64,000 nt of DNA from Enterobacter cloacae (lineage in GTDB: Bacteria; Pseudomonadota; Gammaproteobacteria; Enterobacterales; Enterobacteriaceae): assembly GCF_011078175.1 (NCBI RefSeq), contig NZ_JAALCJ010000001.1:744001-808000 (forward strand). Direction: 5' to 3'. The translations under genes and the position numbers were made by a program. Shown in pieces: positions 26,290-36,400 of this stretch. Every line of letters begins with the position of its first letter. Within the stretch, counting starts at the first letter, position 1. The notes beneath the pieces were generated by a model, which had not been told where the DNA came from, made no database searches, and worked only from the letters and a program-made list of their open reading frames with translations.

Positions 26290-27207
26290 TCAGCTGACCA
26301 GTTGCAGTTCGCGGTTTTCCAGCGATGGCTTACTGACCAGAGACATCAGGATCTCTTTCACCGCCTGCGCCTGCGGTGTCAGTGAGCCGCGCGCAGACAT
26401 ATTTAATGACAGCGGTAAGCTCATGGATGGCGTGGTGATGCGGGCCATCCAGCCGTTCGCCGCGCTGCACAGTGAACGTGCGGCAGACTCGGGGAGCACC
26501 GTGACCCCCATGCCGCTGGCAATGGCGGCGGTCAGCGTGGAGATGGAATCAATCTCTCCGATAATTTTCGCCGTCAGACGGCGCAGCGAGAACGCTTCGT
26601 CAACGCGCACGCGCACGGCACTGTAGTCACGCGGCAGAAACAGGTTCATCTCTGCCACAGCGGTTAAATCAATGCTCTGGCCCGGGCAATCACGGGTCCC
26701 GACCAGATAAAGATCTTCCTTCAGCAACGGCTGGCTGGTGATCCCTGCAACCGGGGAGCGATCGTACAGCACCGCCATATCCAGCTGACCGCTGAGCAGT
26801 TTGTCATTGAGCACGGAACCGCTGTTCTCATGCAGATAAACCAGCACTTCCGGTAGCTCCGCGCGCACCGCCTGAAGCAACGGCATGGTGACAGACGATG
26901 CGGCCGTCCCCGGCGCCAGCCCGATGGAGACATGCCCGCTAAGGGTCTGACCTACATTATGAACGGCCAACTGTGCCTGTTCGCACTGACGCAGGATCGT
27001 ACGGGCATGGGTATATAAGATTTTTCCCGCTTCGGTAGGCGTTACGCCGCGCTTGGTGCGGATCAACAGTTGCTGGTCCATTTCGCCTTCCAGAGTCGCA
27101 ACCTGCTGGCTCAGCGCAGGCTGCGCGATATGCAGCACTTCAGCCGCCTGGGTCAGGCTGCCGATATCGACGATTTTTACAAAGTATTTCAGTCGTCTTA
27201 AGTTCAT
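26290..27207 (-). CDS. nac: nitrogen assimilation control regulator Nac
   Basis: LysR-type regulator that couples sigma-54-dependent nitrogen control to sigma-70 promoters (for example hut, put, ure activation and gdhA repression in Klebsiella). The protein is 305 aa, as in Klebsiella and E. coli, beginning MNLRRLKYFVKIVDIGSLTQ with the HTH up to about residue 60. The start is at 27207, behind AGGGGGC; the frame is open further upstream but that part covers the promoter. A sigma-54 promoter and an NtrC-like site lie ahead of it. The cbl gene follows 96 bases downstream. Confidence 0.95.
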   Translation of the reverse strand: MNLRRLKYFVKIVDIGSLTQAAEVLHIAQPALSQQVATLEGEMDQQLLIRTKRGVTPTEAGKILYTHARTILRQCEQAQLAVHNVGQTLSGHVSIGLAPGTAASSVTMPLLQAVRAELPEVLVYLHENSGSVLNDKLLSGQLDMAVLYDRSPVAGITSQPLLKEDLYLVGTRDCPGQSIDLTAVAEMNLFLPRDYSAVRVRVDEAFSLRRLTAKIIGEIDSISTLTAAIASGMGVTVLPESAARSLCSAANGWMARITTPSMSLPLSLNMSARGSLTPQAQAVKEILMSLVSKPSLENRELQLVS

Positions 27208-27263
27208 GTTGCCCCCTGTTCGAAAATAGCGTGCCGGTAACGGCTGTGTTGTTAAACAGGTTG

Positions 27264-27279
27264 TGCAATATGGATGCCA
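27264..27279 (-). promoter_or_regulatory. sigma-54 promoter of nac
   Basis: Read on the minus strand, TGGCATCCATATTGCA has GG and GC separated by 10 bases and 5 of 6 plus 5 of 5 conserved bases of the -24/-12 consensus. It lies about 57-72 bases ahead of the nac start. nac is a known RpoN-dependent gene in Klebsiella and E. coli. Confidence 0.8.
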
Positions 27280-27395
27280 GTTTTTTGCAATGGGTGAAAA
27301 CTCTGCTAAGCGGCTGAAAATAAGGAAAGCCAATCAATGATACCTGTTTTGAGACAGGGACAATGGATTCGGATCTGCCCCATTCGGGGTAGATT

Positions 27396-27412
27396 TGCAC
27401 ATTCATGGTGCA
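27396..27412. promoter_or_regulatory. NtrC enhancer-like site of nac
   Basis: TGCACATTCATGGTGCA fits the NtrC consensus TGCACC-N5-GGTGCA in all but one of the conserved positions. It lies about 125 bases upstream of the sigma-54 element, a usual enhancer distance. Confidence 0.7.
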
Positions 27413-27479
27413 TCCCGTTGGCAAAAACGTCACTTTGCTGGTTTTGTCAGCAAACAGACAAAATTCGGCGATCCATCCT

Positions 27480-27508
27480 TTGACAAGCCGTACGCAGGTC
27501 GATAATAT
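27480..27508 (+). promoter_or_regulatory. tRNA-Asn promoter (copy 2)
   Basis: TTGACA at 27480-27485, 17-base spacer, TAATAT at 27503-27508. Nearly the same sequence as copy 1 from about 90 bases ahead of the tRNA. Confidence 0.8.
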
Positions 27509-27526
27509 GCGCCCCGTTCACACGAT

Positions 27527-27602
27527 TCCTCTGTAGTTCAGTCGGTAGAACGGCGGACTGTTAATCCGTATGTCACTGGTTCGAGTCCAGTCAGAGGAGC
27601 CA
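27527..27602 (+). tRNA. tRNA-Asn (GTT anticodon), copy 2
   Basis: Identical to the other three copies in all 76 bases, including the encoded CCA. Placed between nac and erfK, so it corresponds to asnV of E. coli. Same orientation as copy 1, with which it also shares upstream and downstream flanks. Confidence 0.98.
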
Positions 27603-27610
27603 AATTTGAA

Positions 27611-27642
27611 AAGCCTGCTTTTAAAGCAGGCTTTTTGCTTTT
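27611..27642 (+). terminator. tRNA-Asn terminator (copy 2)
   Basis: Stem AAGCCTGCTTT/AAGCAGGCTT followed by TTTGCTTTT, as in the other copies. It is followed at 27655-27690 by a REP-like GCCGGGTAGCGGCTGCG...GCCCGGCCTACGG dyad before the end of erfK. Confidence 0.85.
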
Positions 27643-27659
27643 GTGGGTTCGGTAAATTC

Positions 27660-27694
27660 GCCGGGTAGCGGCTGCGTCCTGCCCGGCCTACGGT
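27660..27694. repeat. REP-like palindromic element
   Basis: GCCGGGTAGCGGCTGCG and TGCCCGGCCTACGG form the imperfect dyad of an enterobacterial REP unit, right behind the convergent end of erfK. Such elements sit at 3' ends and stabilise transcripts. Similar units lie at 48378-48455. Confidence 0.55.
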
Positions 27695-28608
27695 GCTCCA
27701 GGCGCACCACCGTACATAGCAAGCTTCACCGGCATCCCCGACCGACGTTCAAGCTCAGCGCCCGCCCCTTCACTTATCAGCGTCGTCCTTTCCACGGCCG
27801 AAATGGGCAGCGGCACCGGGTCCGTTGATTCAAATTCAGCGCGATTACGTGAAAGCGGCTCGTGAACTTCTACCCAGCGGCTGCCGTCCGGCTCGGTAGT
27901 CATCTTAACAGGCAGATCGATAAGCTGTACCCGCGTCCCCACCGAAACGTTATCGAACAGGTATTTGATATCGTTATTACGCAGGCGAATGCAGCCCTGG
28001 CTGACGCGCAGACCAATGCCGAAATTCGAGTTGGTACCGTGGATCGCGTACAGCCTGCCGATATAGAGGGCATACAGCCCCATCGGGTTATCCGGCCCGG
28101 CGGGAACGAACGCGGGCAACGTTTTCCCCTCTTTCGCATAAGCGCGTCGCGTGTTCGGCGTGGGTGACCAGGTTGGGCCTTCCTGCTTGCGCTCAACGGC
28201 GGTTACCCAGTTTCGCGGCGTTTCGCGCCCGGCCTGACCGATGCCAACAGGCAGCACCTCAACCGTGTTGCTGCCGGGTGGATAATAGTAAAGTCGCATT
28301 TCCGCGACATTCACCACAATTCCCTCGCGCACCGTTGGCGGCAGAATAAGCTGCTGCGGCACGACCAGCTGCGTGCCGGCTCGCGGTAAAAAAGGATCTA
28401 CCCCCGGGTTGGCTTCCAGCATATTGCTCAACCCCTGTCCGTACTGGGCTGCAAACGCGTCGAGCGGCAAGGTATTACCCTCAGGCACGGTGATGGTTAT
28501 CGGCGCTCCCACCAGGCGGCTGCCTTCGGGAGGGAGTGGGTAGGTTACAGCAGATGCCGCGGGAACCAGACTACCAAGCATAAAAACGAACGAGGCAAAT
28601 CGAATCAT
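27688..28608 (-). CDS. erfK: L,D-transpeptidase ErfK (LdtA)
   Basis: Periplasmic L,D-transpeptidase that links Braun lipoprotein to peptidoglycan diaminopimelate. The 306 aa precursor has a signal peptide (1-20, ending ASA), a LysM-like N-terminal segment (about 37-87, [18 protein letters not shown]) and a YkuD domain with H190 ([11 protein letters not shown]) and the nucleophile C206 in [11 protein letters not shown]. Place next to asnV agrees with E. coli erfK; the cobTSU genes that follow in E. coli are missing here and replaced by the P-type ATPase gene. Confidence 0.95.
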   Translation of the reverse strand: MIRFASFVFMLGSLVPAASAVTYPLPPEGSRLVGAPITITVPEGNTLPLDAFAAQYGQGLSNMLEANPGVDPFLPRAGTQLVVPQQLILPPTVREGIVVNVAEMRLYYYPPGSNTVEVLPVGIGQAGRETPRNWVTAVERKQEGPTWSPTPNTRRAYAKEGKTLPAFVPAGPDNPMGLYALYIGRLYAIHGTNSNFGIGLRVSQGCIRLRNNDIKYLFDNVSVGTRVQLIDLPVKMTTEPDGSRWVEVHEPLSRNRAEFESTDPVPLPISAVERTTLISEGAGAELERRSGMPVKLAMYGGAPGAP

Positions 28609-28670
28609 AGTGTTCTTTACTCAGTCAAAGAGAAAGCCTGCCAGCGGGCAGGCTTAGCCTACTCAAACAG

Positions 28671-31364
28671 TCATCTTTTCGTCGTGCGCCATCTCCGGGT
28701 AAGGACTTTTTCTGCTTCAACAATCATGAACATCGCAAACCCAATCAGGAAGGTAATGATCCAGTAGCGGAACGGTAGCGCTTCGGTACCGAACAGCATT
28801 TGCATGAACGGTGCATAGACGATCAGAAGCTGAAGTGCCAGAAGTACGCCGCTCACGATCCATATCCCCTTGTTAGCCAGCAGACCTTTACTCAGGGAGA
28901 AGCCGTCGGTGACGCGGCAGTTAAGCATGTAAAACCACTGGGCAGTGACCAGCGTTTGCAGCAACACAGTGCGAATAAACTCCGGCGAGTAGCCGCGTGG
29001 TTGCAGCCAGGCCTCCAGCACAAAGGCGCTGATGGCAATCATCAGGCCGACAAACACCACTCGCCAGATGGCATATCCATCCATCACATGCAGGTTAGAC
29101 TTACGCGGCGGCCGGTTCATGATGTCCTTTTCACCCGCTTCAAACGCCAGGCCAAACGACAGCGTTGCCGAGGTTGCCATGTTCATCCACAGAATCAGTA
29201 CCGGTGTTAATGGGATCAGGTTCCCCGCCAGCAGAGCAATAATGATGAGCAAGGCCTGGGCGATGTTGCTTGGGATAACGAACAAAATGGTCTTTTTCAG
29301 GTTGTCGTAGACCCGACGCCCTTCATGGACCGCCCGCGCAATCGTGGCAAAGTTATCATCCGTTAACACCATATCGGCGGCTTCTTTGGTGACTTCAGTA
29401 CCTTTGATCCCCATTGCGATGCCGACATCCGCCCGCTTCAGCGCGGGCGCGTCGTTCACGCCGTCCCCGGTCATCCCGACCACTTCCTGCTTACTTTGCA
29501 GCGCCTGCACCAGGCGGAATTTATCTTCCGGGCTGGTTCGGGCAAAGATATCGTATTTTTGCGCCGCCTCGCTCAGCTGGTGGTCGTCCATCGCCTCCAG
29601 TTCGCGCCCGGTAATGGCGCTCGCCGCGTTGCCAATACCCAGCATCTGTCCAATACTCATCGCCGTTTGTGGATGATCCCCGGTAATCATTTTTACCCGA
29701 ATGCCCGCCTGCGAGCAGTCGGCTATGGCCGAAATGGCTTCCGGGCGCGGGGGATCCATCATGCCCGCAATGCCGAGCAGAATAACGCCCTCTTGCAGGT
29801 CGGCATGGGTTAGCTCGCGCTGCCCGCTGGCGGCCGGTTTCCAGGCCGCAGCCACCATGCGCAATCCTTCGCGCGCATACTCTTCAATCTTCTCTTCCCA
29901 ATAGTGCAGGTTGAACGGCGCCAGCCCGTTTTGGGTCTGCTGGTGCTGGCAAAGACGGAAAAGGACGTCCGGCGCACCGGTAATTAACATCACCTCTTCG
30001 TCGCCCAGGCGATAAAGGGTGGACATGTATTTATATTGCGAATCAAATGGGATTTTACTGCGCAATTCGGCGTCAGTTTCCGGAAGCGGGATTTTGGCCG
30101 CCAGTACCTTCAGCGCGCCTTCGGTAGGCCCGCCGGTGATTTTCCACAACCCCTGCTCATCTTTGATCAGCTGGCTGTCATTACAGAGATCGACGGTGCG
30201 CAGATAACGCTCCAGCACAGATCCCTGGGTCACGGCTACCGGTGTCGGATCGTCAACGGGGTGAATAGTACCCACCGGCTCGTAGCTGTCACCCTCCACG
30301 CGGTAGGTGGCGTCCGCGGTAATCACCGCTTTTACCGTCATCTCATTCATGGTCAGGGTGCCGGTTTTATCCGAGCAGATAACCGTCATCGCCCCCAGCG
30401 TTTCCACGGTAGGCAGCTTGCGGATAATCGCCTTGCGACGCGCCATCGCCTGTACGCCCAGCGAGAGGATGATCGAGATAATGGCCGGTAATCCTTCCGG
30501 CACCGCCGCCACCGCAAGGCTAATCAGCGACAGCACCAGCTCTGATACGGGCATATCGCGGAAGATAAGACTGAAAACGAACAGCGCCAGCATCATCACC
30601 AGAATGGTAATAAAAATGGTCTTGCCGAGCTTGTCCATTTGCACCATCAACGGGGTACGGTGTTTTTCAATGTCTGACATCATCTGGTTGATATGGCCGA
30701 GCTCGGTCTCCCCACCGGTCGCCACCACCAGCCCTTTTCCCCCGCCGGAGCTGACGGTGGTGCCAGAATAAAGCAGGTTGTAACGGTCGCCTAACGGCAG
30801 TTCGCCGCTGAGCACATCGCTGCTTTTCTCCACTACCGTGGATTCGCCGGTGAGAATAGCTTCTTCCACCCGCAGGTTGTGCGCCTCTATCACGCGAAGA
30901 TCGGCAGGAATGCGATCCCCGGCGCGTATCACCACGATATCTCCCGGCACCAGCGCTGTCGTCGGGATAGTTTCATGGTTGCCCTGCCGGATGACCACAG
31001 CCTCGCTGGAGAGCATATTACGAATGCTTTGCAGCGATTTCTCCGCATTGCTCTCCTGAATATGGCCAATCAGGGCGTTAATGATAGCTACCCCAAGAAT
31101 GACAAACATATCCACCCAGTGTCCCATTATCAGCTTCAGCAGCGCGGCCGCCAGAAGAACGTAAATAAGGACATCGTTGAAATGGGCCAGAAAGCGCAGC
31201 CAGCCGGGTTTACCCGGTTTTTGCGGTAAGGCGTTTTCGCCGTATTTTTCCAGCCTGGCGGTCGCTTCTGTACTGCTGAGTCCGTCGAGGCTGGATTGGA
31301 TATTTGTCAGGGTTTCATCAACGGTCTGTTGATAATACGGACGGTGAGGCTTTTCTGTTATCAT
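28671..31364 (-). CDS. P2-type cation-transporting ATPase, ion unknown
   Basis: An 897 aa inner-membrane P-type ATPase with an N-terminal cation-ATPase domain, actuator motif LTGES (171-175), M4 motif PEGLP (289-293), phosphorylation site SDKTGTLT with D332, and the hinge [14 protein letters not shown]. Overall it is built like Ca2+/PMR1-type pumps. However, helix M6 reads [18 protein letters not shown], without the Asp found in the TDGLPA motif of Ca2+ pumps, so the ion is uncertain. The usp gene lies 47 bases upstream on the same strand, and the two are probably cotranscribed. An alternative is a H+ or Mg2+ pump. Confidence 0.88.
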   Translation of the reverse strand: MITEKPHRPYYQQTVDETLTNIQSSLDGLSSTEATARLEKYGENALPQKPGKPGWLRFLAHFNDVLIYVLLAAALLKLIMGHWVDMFVILGVAIINALIGHIQESNAEKSLQSIRNMLSSEAVVIRQGNHETIPTTALVPGDIVVIRAGDRIPADLRVIEAHNLRVEEAILTGESTVVEKSSDVLSGELPLGDRYNLLYSGTTVSSGGGKGLVVATGGETELGHINQMMSDIEKHRTPLMVQMDKLGKTIFITILVMMLALFVFSLIFRDMPVSELVLSLISLAVAAVPEGLPAIISIILSLGVQAMARRKAIIRKLPTVETLGAMTVICSDKTGTLTMNEMTVKAVITADATYRVEGDSYEPVGTIHPVDDPTPVAVTQGSVLERYLRTVDLCNDSQLIKDEQGLWKITGGPTEGALKVLAAKIPLPETDAELRSKIPFDSQYKYMSTLYRLGDEEVMLITGAPDVLFRLCQHQQTQNGLAPFNLHYWEEKIEEYAREGLRMVAAAWKPAASGQRELTHADLQEGVILLGIAGMMDPPRPEAISAIADCSQAGIRVKMITGDHPQTAMSIGQMLGIGNAASAITGRELEAMDDHQLSEAAQKYDIFARTSPEDKFRLVQALQSKQEVVGMTGDGVNDAPALKRADVGIAMGIKGTEVTKEAADMVLTDDNFATIARAVHEGRRVYDNLKKTILFVIPSNIAQALLIIIALLAGNLIPLTPVLILWMNMATSATLSFGLAFEAGEKDIMNRPPRKSNLHVMDGYAIWRVVFVGLMIAISAFVLEAWLQPRGYSPEFIRTVLLQTLVTAQWFYMLNCRVTDGFSLSKGLLANKGIWIVSGVLLALQLLIVYAPFMQMLFGTEALPFRYWIITFLIGFAMFMIVEAEKVLTRRWRTTKR

Positions 31365-31411
31365 CGTTCCTTCCTCAGGTTCTTTTTAGAAATCACCTTG
31401 CTTTCATGTGA

Positions 31412-31843
31412 TTAACGAATAACGAAAACAGGAACATGCGCATAACGAACGATACTCGCCGCCTCTGACCCTAATAAATGGGTTTGAATATTGGGATTAC
31501 GCGAACCCACAATAATCGCACCGACGTTAAGTTCATCCGCCAGTTTGATTACCTCATCACGTATATTCCCGCTGCGAACATGCAGATGGACATTTGCTTC
31601 CGGCAGGTTGATTTTTTTTACCAGCGCAGCCAGTTTTTCTTGAGCATTATTAATCATATATTCATCCATCTTTCTCGCGTCTGCAATAAAACCGCGGGTC
31701 AGTTCAGCCGAGAACTTTGGCATAACGTACAGCAGATGGACATCACCCGATGCGCTTTGCGCCAGGAATTGGGCATGCTGTAGCGCTTTATCAGACAACG
31801 CTGTTTCGTATACATCCACCGGCACCAGAATCGTTTTATACAT
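31412..31843 (-). CDS. UspG-like universal stress protein
   Basis: A 143 aa single-domain universal stress protein, starting MYKTILVPVDVYETALSDKAL and ending with GSRNPNIQTHLLGSEAASIVRYAHVPVFVIR-type sequence: the ATP-binding signature G-x2-G-x9-G-S/T is represented by GSRNPNIQTHLLGS. It is closest to E. coli UspG by eye but is a separate paralogue. The ATG at 31843 with AAGGATG ahead is chosen; two upstream in-frame starts would add 8 residues without family support. It leads the two-gene unit with the P-type ATPase. Confidence 0.85.
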   Translation of the reverse strand: MYKTILVPVDVYETALSDKALQHAQFLAQSASGDVHLLYVMPKFSAELTRGFIADARKMDEYMINNAQEKLAALVKKINLPEANVHLHVRSGNIRDEVIKLADELNVGAIIVGSRNPNIQTHLLGSEAASIVRYAHVPVFVIR

Positions 31844-32148
31844 ATCAAGCATCCTTTTTATAACCAACGCAACAGTGAGTGAATCAGGAGAGATCGCATC
31901 AACCCCATGGGGACGGGCGTGAATGCCTTTTACGGAAAAAAGGAATGGATGTTATTAAACGTAGCACAGGAATATCAGGATGTTATTCAAAGGGGATACG
32001 CTGTCTTAACGCTTGTTTCGCCTGAGTATGTCAGGCCACTAATAATGGTTATTTAACATTTATTTATTCACCGACTATGCTCATAGTCAGGCATGCAACA
32101 CGTTTATTCTCTTTAGCCCGCGTCACCTTCAACCTCATGGAGGAATGC
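31844..32148. other. intergenic region between usp and the small membrane gene
   Basis: No gene can be supported in these 305 bases. They must hold the divergent promoters of the usp-ATPase unit and of the downstream unit. The only clear structure is the palindrome GACTATG-CT-CATAGTC at 32073-32088, a possible operator. Confidence 0.5.
32073..32088. promoter_or_regulatory. palindrome upstream of the small peptide and RND genes
   Basis: A perfect 7-2-7 inverted repeat (GACTATGCTCATAGTC) lies 61 bases ahead of the 36-codon gene. It is the size of a TetR or MarR operator, but no such regulator gene is nearby. Speculative. Confidence 0.3.
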
Positions 32149-32259
32149 ATGTACGGTTTAAGCCTGATTCGTCTTGGTTTATTTATTGCGCTCGCCATTA
32201 TCGCCAGCACGGCAATCGGTTTATTTACCTATGTGGTCGTCTCGGCCCTGGCAGAATAG
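32149..32259 (+). CDS. small single-helix membrane peptide (36 aa)
   Basis: ATG at 32149 is preceded by ATGGAGGA with good spacing and opens a 36-codon frame that is almost wholly hydrophobic (residues about 6-31, LIRLGLFIALAIIASTAIGL and following), with a single Arg near the start and a final Glu. The frame can be read further upstream from 32077, but the added part does not look coding. It precedes the RND adaptor gene by 56 bases on the same strand and could be a small pump accessory, as AcrZ is for AcrB; that is inference. I know no named family for it. Confidence 0.55.
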   Translation: MYGLSLIRLGLFIALAIIASTAIGLFTYVVVSALAE

Positions 32260-32315
32260 CGCCACCCCAGCATTGATGACGAAATAACTAAAACAATTAT
32301 TATCAGGGGAATACT

Positions 32316-33401
32316 GTGAAGCGCTACCTCTCTCTACTGCCTGCTGTTTTATTGCTGCTGACGGCGTGCGATCCGAAACCCGACCGCGCCGCGCCCCTGC
32401 CGAAAATGGTCAAAGTCGCAGAGGTGGTCAAGGCCGGCAACGCACAGCAGCGCGTATTTCCCGCTCGTATCGAATCCGGCGATGCTACGGATCTCGCGTT
32501 CAAACGAGCCGGGCAAATTGAGACCCTTGATATTCGCCAGGGCGCTGCTGTCAAACAGGGCCAACAGCTCGCCAGCCTTAACGCCCGTGAAGCCCGGCAG
32601 CGCCTGAACGACAGGCAAACGGCGGCGACCCTGGCGCAAAGGCAATTCGACCGCTTCCAGACCCTGGCGGGACGTCAGGCCGTGTCAAAAGCCGAGATGG
32701 ATGTCCAGCGCGCAAACCGCGATTCTGCAAACGCCGCGCTACAGATTGCGCGCGAAGAATTAAGCCAGATGACGCTCGTCGCCCCCTTTAGCGGGAAAGC
32801 GGCCAGCGTACATGTGCGAAATCATCAGGTCGTCTCAGCCGGCCAGCCCGTCGTCACATTGACCCGTACCGATCTGCTGGACGTGGTGTTCAGCCTTCCA
32901 GAGAACCTGTTTAGCACCTTCGATATTCGCAATGCGCAGTACAAACCGGTAGTGAGGATCAACGCCCTGCCCGGTCGCGAGTTTACCGCTGTGTACAAAG
33001 AGCACTCAGGCAGTAGCGACAGCAACACATTGACCTGGCAGGTGATTTTAACCATGCCCCGCCCGGATGATTTTCCCGTCGTGGGCGGCGTCAGCGGAAC
33101 GGTCACCATCAATTTAACCAACCTTCCGGCTGGCGTGGGCAGTGAGGCGCTGGTGGTGCCGGTTGAAGCGGTCTTTAACCCGGATAACCGCCCGCGCAAT
33201 GAGCCACACGTCTGGGTGGTGACGGGCAAAGGCGATACGTTTCACCTTGAAGATCGTAAGGTCAGCGTGGGGCAAGTCAGCGCCGAGGGCGTCATCATCG
33301 TCGACGGGCTTAAGGCCGGTGAACGCGTGGTGGCCGCAGGCGTTGGGGAGTTACAACCCAACCAGCCGGTACGTATCTGGACGCGTGAACGGGGGCTGTA
33401 A
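32316..33401 (+). CDS. RND efflux periplasmic adaptor lipoprotein
   Basis: Membrane fusion protein of 361 aa with a lipoprotein signal: LLLTAC with the lipid-bearing C18. The AcrA-type order is visible: lipoyl half (LAFKRAGQIETLDIRQGAAVKQGQQLASLNA in pieces around residues 57-85), coiled-coil hairpin (about 85-145, many Ala, Gln and Arg), second lipoyl half (APFSGKAASVHVRNHQVVSAGQPV) and a beta-barrel part. Its stop overlaps the permease ATG by one base. No outer-membrane factor gene is in the cluster, so TolC is the likely partner. Confidence 0.92.
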   Translation: MKRYLSLLPAVLLLLTACDPKPDRAAPLPKMVKVAEVVKAGNAQQRVFPARIESGDATDLAFKRAGQIETLDIRQGAAVKQGQQLASLNAREARQRLNDRQTAATLAQRQFDRFQTLAGRQAVSKAEMDVQRANRDSANAALQIAREELSQMTLVAPFSGKAASVHVRNHQVVSAGQPVVTLTRTDLLDVVFSLPENLFSTFDIRNAQYKPVVRINALPGREFTAVYKEHSGSSDSNTLTWQVILTMPRPDDFPVVGGVSGTVTINLTNLPAGVGSEALVVPVEAVFNPDNRPRNEPHVWVVTGKGDTFHLEDRKVSVGQVSAEGVIIVDGLKAGERVVAAGVGELQPNQPVRIWTRERGL

Positions 33402-36400
33402 TGGATATCTCTCGTCAGTTTATCAGCAACCCGGTTCGCGTCTGGCTGACTATTCTGCTGCTGGGAGTAGGCGGCATTATTGCCCTGTTGAACATCGGCA
33501 GACTTGAAGATCCGGCGTTTACCATCAAAACCGCGGTGGTGATCGCCCATTATCCGGGCGCGTCGGCGCAGCAGGTTGAGGAAGAGGTCACCCTGCCGCT
33601 GGAAAACGCGCTTCAGCAATTACCTTACCTGGATAACGTCAGCTCCATCTCCTCCAACGGCCTGTCGCAGATCACCGTCAATATAGCCTCGCGCTACCAC
33701 TCAAATGCGCTGCCGCAAATCTGGGATGAACTGCGTCGCCGGGTGGGAGATGCCGCCAGACAGTTTCCACCCGGCGTAGTGACCCCGTTTGTGAATGACG
33801 ATTTTGGCGATGTGTTCGGCTTTTTCTTTGCCATTTCCGGAGATGAATTCAGCAATCCGGAACTGGTGCGGTATGCCGAGCAGCTGCGCCGGGAGTTGGT
33901 TCTCGTGCCGGGCGTGGGCAAAGTTGCCATCGGCGGCGCCCTCACCCAGCAGATTAACGTGGACATTTCTCTGAGCAAAATGGCGGCGCGCGGGATAACG
34001 CTGAACCAGCTTTCTGCCCAGCTCAGCAGGCTGAACGTGGTCTCCAGCGCGGGAGAGATCCCCTCCGGGACCGAGTCGATTCGTCTGCATCCTACCGGGG
34101 AATTCGCGAGTATTGACGATCTGGCCGATCTCATCGTGACCCCGCCCGGCGCTGGGGCGGCTACCCGCTTACGGGATATTGCCACCCTGTCACGCGGGCT
34201 GGATGCCTCCCCTGCCAGCATCTACCATGCCAACGGCAGAAAAGCCGTCACCATGGGCGTCTCCTTTATCCCCGGCGTTAACGTGATCGACGTGGGACAT
34301 GCCCTGGAGGCGAAGCTTGAGCAGATGTCAGCCGAGAAACCGGCAGGCATCCATATCGACCTGTTTTACGATCAGGCGGCGGAGGTCGGGCATTCCGTTA
34401 ACGGATTTATCATTAACTTCCTGATGGCGCTGGCGATAGTCATCGGTGTGTTGTTGATCTTTATGGGCTTACGCAGCGGGATCATTATCGCCTTTTCCCT
34501 CGCGCTCAACGTGCTGGGCACGCTGCTGATCATGTATCTCTGGGGTATTGAACTACAGCGCATTTCACTGGGCGCGCTGATCATCGCTCTCAGCATGCTG
34601 GTCGACAATGCCATTGTTATTGTCGAAGGGGTAATGATAGCCCGGCAGCAGGGCTCGTCCCTGATGAACGCCATTAGCGACATTATTCGCCGTTCTGCGC
34701 TGCCTCTGCTGGGTGCGACGGTCATCGCTATCCTGGCCTTTGCGCCCGTCGGGCTGTCACAGGATTCCACCGGCGAATACTGTAAGTCGCTGTTTCAGGT
34801 CCTGCTGATTTCGCTCATGCTGAGCTGGTTCTCAGCCCTCACCATTACGCCCGTGCTGATTAAGTGGTGGCTGTTTAAACGAGACGCTGCACCGTCAAAG
34901 GCTGACGAAACGGATCCCTATAACAAACGCATCTATCGGATCTATCAGGGTGTGCTCAATGCGCTGTTACGGCGTAAAGCGCCAACGCTGGTAGTGATGG
35001 CCGCACTGCTGGTAGCCGCCATCTGGGGCTTTGGCTCGGTGCGGCAGAACTTCTTCCCCTCCTCCAGCACGCCGATTTTCTTCGTCGACCTCTGGCTCCC
35101 TTACGGTACCGACATAAAATGGACCGAGAAGATGACCGGTGATATCGAGAAAACCATTAACGGCCAGCCTGGCGTGAAAACGACGGTCTCGACGATTGGT
35201 CAGGGAAGTATGCGATTTATTTTGACCTACAGCGGACAGCGCCAGTACAGCAACTATGCGCAAATCATGGTGAGAATGGACGACCAGCGTAACATCCCCG
35301 CCCTGACCCGCCACGTTGATGAGTACATCGCACGGAACTATCCGCAGGTTAACGCCAGTACGAAGCGGGTAATGTTTGGCCCCTCCGGCGACAGCGCCAT
35401 TGAAATACGAATTAAAGGGCCCGATCCCGACAGGCTGCGCCTGATCGCCAGCCAGGTAGACAACATTCTTACGCGCGATCCGGCAACGGACAGCGTGAGG
35501 AACGACTGGCAAAACCGCAGTAAAGCGATTCGCCCGCAGTACGTTACCGCGCTGGGGCGCGAGCTTGGCGTGGATAAGCAGGACGTGGATAACGCACTGG
35601 AGATGAATTTCTCCGGCAGCCGGGCGGGGCTGTACCGTGAAGGCAGCGATCTGCTGCCCGTGGTGGTGCGCCCGCCGGAAAGCGAGCGGCTGGACGCCAA
35701 TCACCTGAATAACGTCCTGGTCTGGAGCCAGACCCGACAGCAGTATATCCCGCTGAGCAACGTCGTCAGCGGCTTCGCGCTGGAGTGGGAAGATCCGCTG
35801 ATCCTGCGTCGCGACCGCTCGCGCGTGCTGACCGTGCAGACCGACCCTGACCCGTTGAGCCAGCAAACGTCCGGCGATATTCTCGCCCGCGTGAAGCCGC
35901 AAATAGATGCCCTGCCCCTGCCTCACGGCTACAGCATTGAGTGGGGCGGAGACGCGGAGAACTCCAGCGAAGCGCAGCAGGGACTGTTTACCACGCTGCC
36001 GCTCGGGTATCTGGTGATGTTTGTGATCACGGTGCTGATGTTCAGTTCGGTGAAAAACGCCGTCGCTATCTGGCTGACCGTGCCGCTGGCGCTGATCGGC
36101 GTGACGCCGGGTTTTTTAATTACCGGGATACCCTTTGGCTTTATGGCGTTGATTGGCCTGCTGAGCCTGAGCGGGATGCTGATCCGCAACGGCATTGTGC
36201 TGGTTGAAGAGATAGAACAGCAGAAAAAACAGCAGGATCAGCACAGTGCGATCGTTTACGCCGCCACGTCGCGCCTGCGGCCCATCCTGCTCACCGCCTT
36301 TACGACCGTCCTCGGCCTCGCCCCCCTGCTGCTGGATGTGTTCTTCCAGAGCATGGCCGTTGTGATTATGTTTGGACTTGGGTTTGCTACAATCCTGACG

